A stretch of DNA of 64,000 bases from Metabacillus litoralis (GCF_007994985.1 NZ_VOQF01000003.1:62001-126000); one strand, 5' to 3'. Numbered from the stretch's first letter, positions 44,716-54,119 are shown. A program made the numbers and translations. The notes: generated from the letters alone by a model not told the origin.

Positions 44716-45199
44716 ATGTACCAAATAACCCAACAACGTCAGCATACATTTATGAATGACTGTTACAATGTGATGGTAGAAGCATTTACTACTGGTAATG
44801 ATCCTACACATCCAACCCAAAGCTATAAAATGCAACAAAGCAATGATATTATCTATGGCTTAAAGCCTTAACAACCAAAAAACCAGTCCAAGCTGTTAAT
44901 GAACTTACAGAACAATGCATTTCAGGTTTTATGCTTTGTCAATGTAAGTCAATGTCAGGATGTCAGGATCATTAACTATGGCAGCGTGTGAAATTACTAA
45001 CCCTGTATTACGTGGTGTAGTAGCTGAGAGTGTACCTAACTTTATTGAAATGGCACACGAAATATTCTTATATCAAAACAAACACAACTACTACCAAGTT
45101 CCACAATTACAACAACAGGATATGAACCAAATGTTAAATGCATATACTACATCATCTAATAGTGGAGCAATGAATCAAAAACCTAAATATATGCAATAG
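44716..45199 (+). pseudogene. Decayed CotF-like spore coat protein gene
   Basis: Three reading-frame pieces together spell a CotF-family coat protein: CYNVMVEAFTTGNDPTHPTQ...IIYGLKP then stop (44869); TKKPVQAVNELTEQCISGFM in a shifted frame; and SLTMAACEITNPVLRGVVAE...NKHNYYQVPQLQQQDMNQML to the end in a third frame. At least two frameshifts separate them, and the normal N-terminal third is absent. The last piece alone has no ribosome site. In living relatives this is a coat protein of about 170 residues made during sporulation. Confidence 0.8.
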
Positions 45200-45247
45200 A
45201 TTAAAACATAAATTGAGGAAATTCCATTATTTAGTCTTGACTATTGC

Positions 45248-45276
45248 TTTACAAAGAGATTTGTACATGTTAAGAT
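45248..45276 (+). promoter_or_regulatory. Promoter of the candidate small RNA
   Basis: TTTACA, 17-bp spacer, TAAGAT. The start point would fall at about 45283, the first base of the long hairpin. Confidence 0.6.
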
Positions 45277-45282
45277 TTAAAA

Positions 45283-45385
45283 CATTATCCCCTTCGAAAC
45301 ATTCGCTTGTTGCGGGACACTTAACCATGTACGGGTCGAAGGGGATAATAAGTGACTACACGTTAAGTGTAGTCACTTTTTTATT
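45283..45385 (+). ncRNA. Candidate ~100-nt small RNA with long hairpin and strong terminator
   Basis: Directly after a SigA-like promoter comes a perfect 14-bp stem ATTATCCCCTTCGA (45284-45297) / TCGAAGGGGATAAT (45336-45349) closing a 38-nt loop, then with no gap an 11-bp perfect terminator stem AAGTGACTACA / TGTAGTCACTT (45350-45378) and a T-run. No credible reading frame lies inside. Promoter, structure and terminator in register argue for an independent RNA rather than a leader: the next gene starts 150 bp beyond the terminator. Family not recognised; I saw no riboswitch consensus. Confidence 0.6.
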
Positions 45386-45538
45386 TGAAATTTTTTTGAG
45401 ATACGATGATAGATTTAGTTTTTCTCCTAAAATAATAGTGATATTGCACTTTTTCTGATATTATAAAAGTATGTATGAATTATATTATTGAGTTTTGAAA
45501 TGACGACGATTAATGGTGTATTTCTAGGAGGAGCTACT

Positions 45539-45745
45539 ATGTTACATACAAATGAATTTTTGTATTTACCAACAGACGTCGGTACCATTCGTGTAGATAT
45601 TTATTACAAGCACGCTATTTTCCATGTTCAGGCCGAGTTGAATGGTTTAATGTCATCTTCTTACGACCGAAAGAAAGTTGAAGCCGTAAAGAAATCCTTA
45701 CTCCTTTTAGCTAAAGAACATCATGCTTTCGGGCATCACGAATAA
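45539..45745 (+). CDS. Small conserved-looking soluble protein (68 aa), unknown function
   Basis: 68 residues: MLHTNEFLYLPTDVGTIRVD, then a strand-rich stretch and a basic helix (YDRKKVEAVKKSLLLLAKEH) ending HHAFGHHE. ATG 7 nt after AGGAGG; a longer frame upstream has no ribosome site. No membrane segment. The next gene to the right is yneK. I do not recognise the family. Confidence 0.7.
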   Translation: MLHTNEFLYLPTDVGTIRVDIYYKHAIFHVQAELNGLMSSSYDRKKVEAVKKSLLLLAKEHHAFGHHE

Positions 45746-45862
45746 ACATTAATTAATTTAAAACAATTACTCATTACAACAGTAATCATTATGTTATTAA
45801 TATAAATATGTTTTACTGTCCATACCGATTTATTAAACTGTTTTTGTTTGAGGTGATAAAAA

Positions 45863-46288
45863 ATGTTAGATGGTTGGTTTATGTGGTTTATATTATTTTG
45901 GGTCGTATTCCTTATTTCAATGTTTGCAATCGGTGGTTTTTTCATGTTCCGAAAATTTTTACAAAGACTACCTAAAGAAGATGGGAAATCAGATTTAGAC
46001 TGGCAAGACTATTATCTAGAAAAAACGAAACATCTATGGAAGCAACAAGAGAAAGATTTATTAGAGGATTTAGTAGAACCAGTTCCAGAGTTATTCCGAG
46101 ATGTGGCCCGTGCTAAAATAGCAGGCAGAATTGGTCAGCTTGCTTTGAAAGAAAACTCATCAACAATTACATTAGACTTAATTATACGCGGATATATAAT
46201 GGCTACCCCTAAGAGAGATCATAAATTCTTAATGAAAAGATTAAAAGAAAAACAAATAGATTACTCTCCTTACAAAGCCTTATTTTAA
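45863..46288 (+). CDS. yneK: YneK-like DUF2621 membrane protein
   Basis: 141 residues. One N-terminal membrane helix (WFMWFILFWVVFLISMFAIG) is followed by a cytoplasmic domain (FLQRLPKEDGKSDLDWQDYY ... VPELFRDVARAKIAGRIGQL ... GYIMATPKRDHKFL), the DUF2621 layout. Size and place next to the ccd genes match B. subtilis yneK. Ribosome site GAGGTGA. A composite repeat element has inserted between it and ccdC. Confidence 0.87.
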   Translation: MLDGWFMWFILFWVVFLISMFAIGGFFMFRKFLQRLPKEDGKSDLDWQDYYLEKTKHLWKQQEKDLLEDLVEPVPELFRDVARAKIAGRIGQLALKENSSTITLDLIIRGYIMATPKRDHKFLMKRLKEKQIDYSPYKALF

Positions 46289-46325
46289 TTACGGGTATAG
46301 TATAGTATCTATTTTAGTTAATAAT

Positions 46326-46675
46326 AAAAGAGGCTGGGACATAAGTGGTAAAGCTGATGATAAACCCGAATTATCAGGTGATATATCAATTAATCATTCG
46401 CCTAATAGTTCGGGATTTTATTTGCTGTCATTAATAGATTATTTGATTTTGCATACTAATTCTAAGAACTAGTGGAATGGAGCGGAAGACACTCGACTCC
46501 TACGGGAATTGAGGAAAGGCTGAGACCCCGCAGGCATGCCGAGGAGGCTCAGCTTCCTCCCCGTGGAAAGCGAGTGTCTGCAGCGCAATGGAACGAACTT
46601 GTTTCTTTCAGCTTAACTGAATTTAGATTTATTCGTCTTTTGGTTGACTTCCTTAATTATGTCCCAGCATCTTTT
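46326..46675. mobile_element. 350-bp composite element with 19-bp inverted ends, containing hairpin-repeat copy 3
   Basis: Ends AAAAGAGGCTGGGACATAA (46326-46344) and, inverted, AAAAGATGCTGGGACATAA (46657-46675); 18 of 19 match. Inside are hairpin copy 3 (ACCCGAATTATCAGG at 46364-46378, CCTAATAGTTCGGG at 46401-46414) and a G+C-rich block of about 140 bp (46468-46610) with its own inverted design: ACTCGACTCC...GGAAAGCGAGTGT. No real gene. The AGGCTGGGACA end is seen widely in Firmicutes repeats. Its right end lies 6 bp from the ccdC stop codon. Confidence 0.75.
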
Positions 46676-46681
46676 AATATT

Positions 46682-47176
46682 TCAAGTAAGAACATTATTA
46701 TTTGATCCATTCAGCTTTTGTTGAACCTTCTGAAATGAGCGATACATAGAAATTCGCCATGGAACAATCATACCAAAAGCTAGAATCCAAAACATCCCAC
46801 TTAATTCTCCAATATCAATATGACTACTTAAAACTGATTTCATAATAATACGAACAATTAATAATCCTATTAAAATAAATACGAACGCTTTAGAACGTTT
46901 TAGATAAATTTTATCATCCCTAACTTCGAAGGAAGATGTTTTAATTAAGAATATTGAAAAAAACATACCAACTAATAAAGCTTCAATAACTTGAAAGCCT
47001 GAAACTCGGAAAAATGGATGAATAAACATAAGTGCGCCAGTACTCATAAAAATAGGTGGAAGTATAATTTTTTTTGCGGTCGCAGGCTTTTTAGCTGACC
47101 TCATTCTAATAAATAAGACAAACAAGGCCATAAAAACTGCAAAAATAGATGAAATAACTGTGGTCAAATATATCAA
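46682..47176 (-). CDS. ccdC: CcdC-like membrane protein
   Basis: 164 residues, five membrane helices (from YLTTVISSIFAVFMALFVLF). The stretch KKIILPPIFMSTGALMFIHP is typical of the CcdC/DUF1453 family. Third gene of the ccdA-ccdB-ccdC set in B. subtilis; ccdA is needed for cytochrome c maturation, while the role of ccdC is not established and its loss there has little effect. The stop codon is next to the composite repeat, so the last residues may be altered. Confidence 0.87.
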   Translation of the reverse strand: MIYLTTVISSIFAVFMALFVLFIRMRSAKKPATAKKIILPPIFMSTGALMFIHPFFRVSGFQVIEALLVGMFFSIFLIKTSSFEVRDDKIYLKRSKAFVFILIGLLIVRIIMKSVLSSHIDIGELSGMFWILAFGMIVPWRISMYRSFQKVQQKLNGSNNNVLT

Positions 47177-47330
47177 TTCCTTTACTAGACAGCTAATAGT
47201 CTTAGTATAAACGAAAATTACTAAATTACCTATAATCTTCTTTAAGCATTTTCACTTTGTAGTACAATAATATTAAGTAAAACTTCAACTAAAAAAGTTA
47301 CTAATCTCAATCAACATAGTTCAAAAACTA

Positions 47331-47371
47331 ATAAAAATAAAAAACCATTTAAGGTATGACTTAAATGGTTT
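47331..47371 (-). terminator. Terminator of ccdB
   Basis: 12-bp perfect stem AAACCATTTAAG / CTTAAATGGTTT followed on the minus strand by TTTATTTTTA. It separates ccdB from ccdC. Confidence 0.88.
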
Positions 47372-47380
47372 GCTCTATTA

Positions 47381-47740
47381 TTAACCTAGAACACGAGTAA
47401 TAGCTTCTAATACACGATTCTCATCAAAAGGTTTTACAATAAAATCCTTTGCACCTGACTCAATCGCTTCAACAACCATTTTTTGCTGCCCCATTGCTGA
47501 ACACATTATAATTTTCGCATCTGGGTATTGACTTTTAATTTCCCTCAGTGCTTCGATACCATTCTGCTCAGGCATCGTAATATCCATAGTAACTAAGTCA
47601 GGTTTCTCTTTTTCAAACAGCTCAACAGCTTGCAAGCCGTTTTCAGCCTCTCCGACGACCTCATGATTCGCCTTTATTAATATATTTGATAAAGTCATTC
47701 TCATAAACTTGGCATCATCAACAATTAATATTCTAGCCAC
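47381..47740 (-). CDS. ccdB: CheY-like single-domain response regulator (CcdB/YneI)
   Basis: 119 residues, a receiver domain only. Acidic pair in ILIVDDAKFMR, phosphoacceptor in LVTMDITMPEQ, Thr/Ser in MCSAMG and Lys in FIVKPF. GTG start 6 nt after AGGAGGAACT; an upstream in-frame ATG would add seven residues that overlap the ribosome site. Lies between ccdA and ccdC as in B. subtilis, where its partner kinase is unknown. Confidence 0.9.
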   Translation of the reverse strand: MARILIVDDAKFMRMTLSNILIKANHEVVGEAENGLQAVELFEKEKPDLVTMDITMPEQNGIEALREIKSQYPDAKIIMCSAMGQQKMVVEAIESGAKDFIVKPFDENRVLEAITRVLG

Positions 47741-47941
47741 GCCTAGTTCCTCCTCAAACATGATAAAGGAAGCCTGATGATTATAGTCAAACTTCTTCTT
47801 GTGAAGGCGATTGATCGTTGCAAATTAAGCAAAAGCCTAACAAGCAAAATCTATCACGCATACTTATATTATAACAAATATATTCACTTGGTATAGTAAA
47901 TATGGCATAAAATTGTTTTTTATAATATTTTTATCTCAGGA

Positions 47942-48649
47942 CTAAAATCCTGTAAAACCTCCAAAAATTCGCGTTAAGAAAATGATGATCGAGGTCATTA
48001 TATCAAAAAATAGGAGAATTCCCATAATGATCATAATGTATCCTCCAACTTTCATTATTTTGAAATTATGCTTTTTAATCCACCCCAGTTTGCCAATAAA
48101 AAACGATAAGACAAGGAACGGAACAGCAAAACCTAAAATATAAGCAATCATATAAATCATTGCAGAATTTGGATTTGAAGCTGCCATCCAAATAACAGCA
48201 GATAAAATCGGCCCAGTACACGGTGTCCATCCAGCAGCAAATGCCATTCCAATTAAAGATGAACCAAGATATCCAGCTGGACGATTCTTAAATTCAAATC
48301 GACGTTCTTTCATTAAAAAACTTGGTGTGAAAATTCCAATAGTCATTAAACCAAAAACAACAATTAGTATTGCTCCTATTTGTCTGATAAGGTCCTGATA
48401 ATTTTGAAAAATCTCTCCAATGAATGACGTACCAAAACCTAAGGCAATAAAAATTGCTGAAAAACCTATCAAGAAAAAGATAGTATGTAGTAAACTCCTT
48501 TTTTGCAAGAGAGCATTTTCTGATTTTATTTCAGTAACAGAAACTCCTGTTATATACGATAGGAAAGCAGGATATAGTGGTAAGCAACACGGAGAAATAA
48601 AAGATAAAAATCCAGCTCCGAAAGCTAAAAAAACATTTACATCAGCCAT
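47942..48649 (-). CDS. ccdA: Thiol-disulfide interchange membrane protein CcdA
   Basis: 235 residues, six membrane helices. The two redox cysteines stand in [17 protein letters not shown] and [13 protein letters not shown], the DsbD-beta/CcdA signature. Carries reducing power from cytoplasmic thioredoxin to the outer face for cytochrome c maturation and spore cortex assembly (StoA path) in B. subtilis. ATG with GGAGG 6 nt upstream. First gene of the ccd set. Confidence 0.93.
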   Translation of the reverse strand: MADVNVFLAFGAGFLSFISPCCLPLYPAFLSYITGVSVTEIKSENALLQKRSLLHTIFFLIGFSAIFIALGFGTSFIGEIFQNYQDLIRQIGAILIVVFGLMTIGIFTPSFLMKERRFEFKNRPAGYLGSSLIGMAFAAGWTPCTGPILSAVIWMAASNPNSAMIYMIAYILGFAVPFLVLSFFIGKLGWIKKHNFKIMKVGGYIMIIMGILLFFDIMTSIIIFLTRIFGGFTGF

Positions 48650-48886
48650 GGTATTCCTCCTATAGAGAGTGTCTTCTCTATTCTAGCAAATTAACCAATA
48701 AATCAATAATTAAAAGTTGTGACACTTTTATGTCAATTTAATAACAACTTACATATTCTCTTTTCATACATACTAAATAGGCATTATAATAGATTCATTG
48801 TTGTTACATTATCTTCCTTTGAACCAATTCCAAATAAAGGGTATAATTAATGTACAATAAATTATTTACAGAAAGGACAAGTTCTC

Positions 48887-49075
48887 GTGTCTAAACAAGA
48901 ATTACTCCAAATAATTGAAAAGAAACGAGCTGAACTAATTGACATTGTCCTAAAAAATGGGCTAAATTCAACTATATCATTAAAATATAGTCAAGAACTT
49001 GATAAACTACTAACACAATATATTAGAGATGACCATAATTCGTCAAAAACAAAAAACAAACAAGCTTGTTCCTAA
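48887..49075 (+). CDS. ynzD: Spo0E-family aspartyl phosphatase (YnzD-like)
   Basis: 62 residues. The conserved signature SQELDKLLTQY of the Spo0E family lies near residue 42 after a helical hairpin. Such proteins remove phosphate from Spo0A~P and restrain sporulation. GTG start with GAAAGGAC upstream. Position between ccdA and yneF matches B. subtilis ynzD. Own terminator. Confidence 0.87.
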   Translation: MSKQELLQIIEKKRAELIDIVLKNGLNSTISLKYSQELDKLLTQYIRDDHNSSKTKNKQACS

Positions 49076-49080
49076 AAAGT

Positions 49081-49107
49081 AAAAGCACGCTATAATTGCG
49101 TGCTTTT
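49081..49107 (+). terminator. Terminator of ynzD
   Basis: AAAAGCACGC-TATAATT-GCGTGCTTTT, perfect 10-bp stem with T-run. Confidence 0.92.
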
Positions 49108-49150
49108 ACTATGCATTTATTTTTCGATACCCGATCTATCTCTCGTATAT

Positions 49151-49180
49151 CAAAAATAAAAGCCCGTAAAACGGGATTTT
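49151..49180 (-). terminator. Terminator of yneF
   Basis: Minus strand CCCGT-TTT-ACGGG then CTTTTATTTTT, overlapping the yneF stop codon. Confidence 0.82.
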
Positions 49181-49397
49181 ATTTCATTTGGCCATTCATA
49201 GATTTTAGCATTTGATTAATTTTCTTTTGAGATGGCTTCATACCCATTTGCATCATCATCATTTTTAACATTTGCTCATTAATTGGTGGATTTTTCTTTA
49301 GATAAGTCATCATATATTTACGCGCGATGAAAAATCCTAGAGCAACACCAGCAAGTAATGCTAGGATGCCTACTAGAATAACAACCCATAATTCCAT
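49179..49397 (-). CDS. yneF: YneF-like small membrane protein (UPF0154)
   Basis: 72 residues. One N-terminal membrane helix ([20 protein letters not shown]) followed by [20 protein letters not shown] and [20 protein letters not shown]-like helices, the UPF0154 pattern. AGGAGG ribosome site. Between sirA and ynzD as in B. subtilis. Function unknown. Confidence 0.92.
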   Translation of the reverse strand: MELWVVILVGILALLAGVALGFFIARKYMMTYLKKNPPINEQMLKMMMMQMGMKPSQKKINQMLKSMNGQMK

Positions 49398-49482
49398 TAT
49401 ATTTCCTCCTTCATGTTGTCTATCTTACAGTGTACTAAACCCTATGACATTATACAACATTTGCAGTATAATTTCCTCACTT

Positions 49483-49932
49483 TTATACAAAATTTCTTTC
49501 TTTAATAGGATTTAACCATCCATACCGTTCACCTTGTAAATCCATCGCTAAAAAACAAGGATCAAATTTTCTTAATACTTCAAAGAAAATAGTTTCTGCC
49601 TCATAACTTCCATCAGAAGAAAGCTCTAAATGCGAGTCCTTAACAATTAGCGTTGCATTACCTCTATTACCACGAATTTCAATTTTATGTATATGATGTA
49701 AATTCTGATAGTCTTGTCTAGCCGATAAATGAGTACTAAGTAATTGATGAATAAATAATATTGGTATAGGTTTTGTTATATAATTCACTTGTTTTTCAAG
49801 TGTATCTACATGGTTAGATCGAACTGTTGTCCAGTGAAAGTCCTGAAACAGATGATAGATTTTTGATTCTCGACCAAAGTAGTGACTTGCAAATTCTTCT
49901 TCTATTAAATAAATATAATAGTGCCTCACCAT
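49483..49932 (-). CDS. sirA: Sporulation inhibitor of replication SirA
   Basis: 149 residues. Binds DnaA and blocks new rounds of replication when sporulation starts. The N-terminal HYYIYLIEEEFASHYFGRES is the SirA signature, followed by LFQDFHWTTVRSNHVDTLEK and YITKPIPILFIHQLL. I use the ATG with GAGGTGA 6 nt upstream; the longer frame by six codons is less well placed. In B. subtilis the transketolase gene lies directly upstream; here it is absent. Confidence 0.92.
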   Translation of the reverse strand: MVRHYYIYLIEEEFASHYFGRESKIYHLFQDFHWTTVRSNHVDTLEKQVNYITKPIPILFIHQLLSTHLSARQDYQNLHHIHKIEIRGNRGNATLIVKDSHLELSSDGSYEAETIFFEVLRKFDPCFLAMDLQGERYGWLNPIKERNFV

Positions 49933-50204
49933 TTCTCTCACCTCATCCATTCTAATACAATTATTATAAAAGAAATTGAAAGCAATAATTGTCTGAAAGC
50001 GGAGAAAGAAGCCACTAGTTTTGTCGAAATAATATATCTAGTAAATTAATACTAAAACATTATATTATTTTGGTTAAAAAAAGAAATTTTGTTTGAGTTT
50101 TTCAATATAATCTTTTGATCTCTAGTAAGAGCTTTTCCGAAGTATATAATAAGTAGTAAGTTCTTAATTATAGTATTGTCCCACTAAATTGTAGGTTTTT
50201 AAAA

Positions 50205-50338
50205 ATTTGACCAATAGTATGCAAAATTTAAAAATCTATTGCAGACAGCAAAAAAAAGACCCGAACTATTAGGCGAAGAAATAATTGAAAATCACCAAAT
50301 AATTCGGGTCTATCATTAGCTTAAATACTTAGATCCCA
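50205..50338. repeat. Hairpin-repeat family copy 4
   Basis: Stem ACCCGAACTATTAGG (50259-50273) / CCAAATAATTCGGGT (50295-50309), with right flank ATTAGCTTAAATACTTAGATCCC. To the left, AGTATGCAAAATTTAAAAATCTATTG is a match to the interior of the composite element near 46.4 kb. On the minus strand the stem is followed by eight T, so it likely terminates ynzC. It occupies the gap where transketolase would be expected; no other gene is seen in 49933-50344. Confidence 0.78.
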
Positions 50339-50344
50339 TTCTTT

Positions 50345-50575
50345 TTAATGTAAGTTTTTATTTTTCTCATTTTTCAACTTCTGAGGGGTCACATCATTCC
50401 CATTCGGATCTACAACAGTTACACCTTTTAATGTATTTTTCATAGAAGAGCGAAATACTTGTAAATATTCTTCTCGAAGTGACTTCTGCTCTACCTTTTC
50501 CTCTTCCGATAATCCACTTGATTTTGCTTTTTTGGATAACTCATTTATACGATCAATTTTTAATTTAGGTAACAT
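50345..50575 (-). CDS. ynzC: YnzC-like protein (DUF896/UPF0291)
   Basis: 76 residues. KIDRINELSKKAKSSGLSEE and LREEYLQVFRSSMKNTLKGV followed by DPNGNDVTPQKL are diagnostic of the DUF896 family, a helical hairpin protein. In B. subtilis ynzC (with yneA and yneB) belongs to the LexA regulon operon. ATG with GGAGAG 8 nt upstream. Role unknown. Confidence 0.93.
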   Translation of the reverse strand: MLPKLKIDRINELSKKAKSSGLSEEEKVEQKSLREEYLQVFRSSMKNTLKGVTVVDPNGNDVTPQKLKNEKNKNLH

Positions 50576-50770
50576 CAATATATCTCTCCCTTCTTTATAC
50601 TTTTAAAGTAAAAGTATAAAGTAATACTTATTCGTAATATCACTTCTGCTAGTAGATGGAACCTTAAAGATTATAAAAGTTAGCTCATTACTAGAACATA
50701 CAAGTCATAATACTAAAAGAAGAGAAAAAAAACAACTTATTGATATAAGCTAAATTGAAGTCACATAACT

Positions 50771-51442
<672 letters not shown>

Positions 51443-51490
51443 TCACCGCCAAACTATTCAGACTTTATTTCTCATTTATATCTTTCACAT

Positions 51491-51799
51491 TTATTCACTT
51501 GCTATTTGCTCAATATGATAAAAATCAGTTTTTTCAATTGGAACAACTACCAAATCTCCCGGTTTAATTAATGTAGAATGAATATTATTTTTTTCTTGTA
51601 CCCATTTTACAAAATCCTGTTTCGAAATCTCCGTCTTTTTCTGAAATTCATCTGCTATACTCCATAGACTATCGCCTTCCTTAATTTCAACTTTATGATA
51701 GTTTTCCAGACTGTCTGCTCCCGTATATGAAACAATTAAAGTAATTGCTAGTATAGATACAATAAAAGTTAGGATATAACATACTGATAATTTATTCAT
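51491..51799 (-). CDS. yneA: SOS cell-division suppressor YneA
   Basis: 102 residues. N-terminal membrane anchor (VCYILTFIVSILAITLIVSY) followed by a LysM domain (VEIKEGDSLWSIADEFQKKT ... LIKPGDLVVVPI) on the outer face. Halts division during DNA damage in B. subtilis. ATG with GAGGTG upstream; a longer frame runs through the promoter and is not real. Divergent from lexA with three LexA-like boxes between. Confidence 0.93.
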   Translation of the reverse strand: MNKLSVCYILTFIVSILAITLIVSYTGADSLENYHKVEIKEGDSLWSIADEFQKKTEISKQDFVKWVQEKNNIHSTLIKPGDLVVVPIEKTDFYHIEQIASE

Positions 51800-51813
51800 T
51801 ATAATCACCTCAT

Positions 51814-51827
51814 AGAATATTTGTTCG
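51814..51827. promoter_or_regulatory. LexA box 1 (weak)
   Basis: AGAATATTTGTTCG, 12 of 14 match in the fixed bases and ends of CGAAC-N4-GTTCG, between the yneA -10 and its start codon. Confidence 0.55.
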
Positions 51828-51842
51828 CCTTTTGATACTTTT

Positions 51843-51871
51843 ATTATAATAGGAACAAACGTTCTAGTCAA
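51843..51871 (-). promoter_or_regulatory. yneA promoter with LexA box 2 in the spacer
   Basis: Minus strand TTGACT, 17 bp, TATAAT. GGAACAAACGTTCT (51852-51865), core GAAC-N4-GTTC, fills the spacer, so LexA would exclude RNA polymerase. Confidence 0.85.
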
Positions 51872-51880
51872 GGCTTTTCT

Positions 51881-51920
51881 CGAACTTATGTTTGTACTCA
51901 TAGGTAAATGATGCTATAAT
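51881..51920 (+). promoter_or_regulatory. lexA promoter with LexA box 3 over the -35
   Basis: TTGTAC, 17 bp, TATAAT for lexA; CGAACTTATGTTTG (51881-51894), 13/14 to CGAAC-N4-GTTCG, overlaps the -35. Gives autoregulation. Confidence 0.85.
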
Positions 51921-51956
51921 ACACATATATTACATGGATCCGAGGTGTCACAAAGG

Positions 51957-52577
51957 ATGACGAAACTATCAAAAAGACAACAAGATATATTAACATTTAT
52001 AAAAGATGAAGTTCAGAAAAAAGGCTATCCACCATCCGTTCGTGAAATTGGGGAAGCAGTAGGACTAGCTTCAAGTTCAACTGTTCATGGTCATTTGGCT
52101 AGACTAGAGTCTAAAGGTCTAATTAGAAGAGATCCTACAAAACCGCGTGCAATTGAAATACTAGAAGAAGATAAACATATAATTCCTAAGAGCAATGTCA
52201 TTAACGTTCCTATAATCGGAAAAGTAACAGCAGGTTTACCTATAACAGCTATCGAAAATGTTGAAGAATATTTCCCTCTGCCAGATCGATATGTAACACC
52301 AGAAGAACAGATATTCATGCTGGAGATCATGGGTGAAAGTATGATTGAAGCTGGAATTCTTGATGGAGATCTAGTAATTGTCAAACAACAACAAACAGCT
52401 AATAATGGGGATATTGTTGTCGCAATGACAGAGGATGATGAAGCAACTTGCAAACGATTTTTCAAAGAAAAAGATTATATTCGACTTCAACCTGAAAACT
52501 CTACAATGGAACCTATTATTCTACGTAATATAAGTATACTAGGAAAAGTTATTGGAGTTTATCGCTCAATACACTAA
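51957..52577 (+). CDS. lexA: SOS repressor LexA
   Basis: 206 residues. Winged-helix domain ([20 protein letters not shown]) and self-cleaving protease domain: Ala-Gly cleavage site in [10 protein letters not shown], catalytic Ser in [14 protein letters not shown] and Lys in TCKRFF. Represses SOS genes until activated RecA triggers cleavage. ATG chosen to give the family N-terminus [14 protein letters not shown] lies 9 nt upstream, and a GTG four codons earlier overlaps it. Divergent from yneA. Confidence 0.97.
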   Translation: MTKLSKRQQDILTFIKDEVQKKGYPPSVREIGEAVGLASSSTVHGHLARLESKGLIRRDPTKPRAIEILEEDKHIIPKSNVINVPIIGKVTAGLPITAIENVEEYFPLPDRYVTPEEQIFMLEIMGESMIEAGILDGDLVIVKQQQTANNGDIVVAMTEDDEATCKRFFKEKDYIRLQPENSTMEPIILRNISILGKVIGVYRSIH

Positions 52578-52607
52578 AAAAGCTTACCCCAAAGGGTAAG
52601 CTTTTTT
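52576..52607 (+). terminator. Terminator of lexA
   Basis: 14-bp perfect stem AAAAAAGCTTACCC / GGGTAAGCTTTTTT overlapping the stop codon. Confidence 0.95.
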
Positions 52608-52745
52608 AGTAACATAAATTATATACTTTTTGCACTCAATATTAAAATAATGGTTTATAGCTCACCAACACTTTAAAAATATAATATTTATACTATTTTA
52701 TAATTATAAAACCTAGTAACCGATAGAAAAAGTTTACTGACATAG

Positions 52746-52780
52746 AAAAGACCTTTCGTTAAATAAACGAAAGGTCTTTT
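52746..52780 (-). terminator. Terminator of glnA
   Basis: 15-bp perfect stem AAAAGACCTTTCGTT / AACGAAAGGTCTTTT just after the glnA stop codon. Confidence 0.92.
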
Positions 52781-52784
52781 CTTT

Positions 52785-54119
52785 TTAATACATTGATAAA
52801 TATTGTTCTCTTTCCCATGGGTGAACTTGCGTACGGAACATATCCCACTCAATTTCTTTAGCTTCGATGAAATGCTCAAATAAATGTTCTCCAAGTGCAT
52901 TTTTCATCGTGCTATCAGCTTTTAATAAATCTAATGCTTGAGCAAGTGTTGCTGGTAAATCAACAATACCATTTTCAACACGCTCTTCTTTAGACATTAC
53001 ATAAATGTTACGATCTATTGGTTTAGGAGCTTCTAAATTATTTTTAATTCCATCAAGACCAGCTGCTAAAAGTACACTCATTGCTAAGTAAGGGTTTGCT
53101 GCAGGATCAACACTACGTACTTCAACACGAGTACTTAAACCACGAGATGCTGGAATACGAATAAGTGGACTTCTGTTTTGTGCAGACCAAGCAACATAGC
53201 ATGGTGCTTCATAGCCTGGTACTAAACGTTTGTATGAATTAACTGTCGGATTTGTAACTGCTGTAAATGCTGGTGCGTGTTTAATAATACCTGCAATAAA
53301 TTGTCTAGCAGTATCACTTAGTTGAAGATCAGCATTTGTATCTAAGAATGCATTTTCACCTTTACGGAATAAAGATAAGTTCATATGCATACCTGATCCA
53401 TTAACACCAAATAATGGTTTTGGCATGAATGTCGCATGTAAACCATGTTTACGAGCAATTGTTTTAACAACTAGTTTGAATGTTTGAATATCATCACAAG
53501 CTCTAATCGCTCCCGCATATTTGAAATCAATTTCATGCTGACCTGGTGCAACCTCGTGATGAGATGCTTCAATTTCAAAGCCCATTTCTTCTAGCTCTAA
53601 AACGATATCACGGCGACAGTTTTCTCCTAAATCAGTAGGTGCTAAGTCAAAATAACCACCATTATCGTTTAGTTCTAATGTAGGTTCGCCTTTTTCATCT
53701 AATTTGAATAAGAAGAATTCCGGCTCAGGTCCTAAGTTGAAATCAGTGAATCCTAACTCTTCCATTTCAGCTAAAAGACGACGTAAATTATTACGTGGAT
53801 CTCCAGCAAAAGGAGTACCATCTGGGTTATAGATATCACAAATGAATCGTGCTACTTTTCCTTTTTCAGCAGTCCAAGGGAAAATAACAAAAGTGTTAAT
53901 ATCTGGATATAAGTACATATCAGATTCCTCAATACGTACGAAACCTTCGATTGAAGATCCGTCAAACATCATCTTGTTATCTAGTGCTTTATCTAGCTGA
54001 CTAACTGGGATTTCAACGTTTTTAATCGTACCAAGAATATCAGTGAATTGAAGTCGAATGTATTTTACGTTGTTTTCTTTAACTAAGCTTACAATATCTT
54101 GTCTTGTGTATTTAGCCAT
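52785..54119 (-). CDS. glnA: Glutamine synthetase, type I
   Basis: 444 residues, the GSI-alpha size. Makes glutamine from glutamate, ammonia and ATP. Signatures: [19 protein letters not shown] and [11 protein letters not shown] (metal-binding Glu), [15 protein letters not shown] and RIPASRG; no adenylylation-site tyrosine context is needed, since Bacillus enzymes are controlled by feedback and by protein contact with GlnR/TnrA. Second gene of the glnRA operon, 57 bp after glnR. Confidence 0.98.
   Translation of the reverse strand: MAKYTRQDIVSLVKENNVKYIRLQFTDILGTIKNVEIPVSQLDKALDNKMMFDGSSIEGFVRIEESDMYLYPDINTFVIFPWTAEKGKVARFICDIYNPDGTPFAGDPRNNLRRLLAEMEELGFTDFNLGPEPEFFLFKLDEKGEPTLELNDNGGYFDLAPTDLGENCRRDIVLELEEMGFEIEASHHEVAPGQHEIDFKYAGAIRACDDIQTFKLVVKTIARKHGLHATFMPKPLFGVNGSGMHMNLSLFRKGENAFLDTNADLQLSDTARQFIAGIIKHAPAFTAVTNPTVNSYKRLVPGYEAPCYVAWSAQNRSPLIRIPASRGLSTRVEVRSVDPAANPYLAMSVLLAAGLDGIKNNLEAPKPIDRNIYVMSKEERVENGIVDLPATLAQALDLLKADSTMKNALGEHLFEHFIEAKEIEWDMFRTQVHPWEREQYLSMY

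Noticed and set aside
45298-45340. Possible group II intron domain V (TGTACGGGTCGAAGGGG)
   Set aside because: The partner strand and catalytic AGC triad are not where domain V needs them, and no intron-encoded protein is near.
45213-45458. 81-codon open frame on the plus strand
   Set aside because: It runs through the promoter, hairpin and terminator of the candidate small RNA and has no suitable ribosome site.
46318-46682. Target-site duplication for the 350-bp composite element
   Set aside because: Flanks are A+T-rich (TTAATAAT against AATATTTC) and give no convincing direct repeat.
46472-46705. 78-codon open frame on the plus strand
   Set aside because: It lies almost wholly in the G+C-rich part of the composite repeat element, has no ribosome site and runs into ccdC on the other strand.
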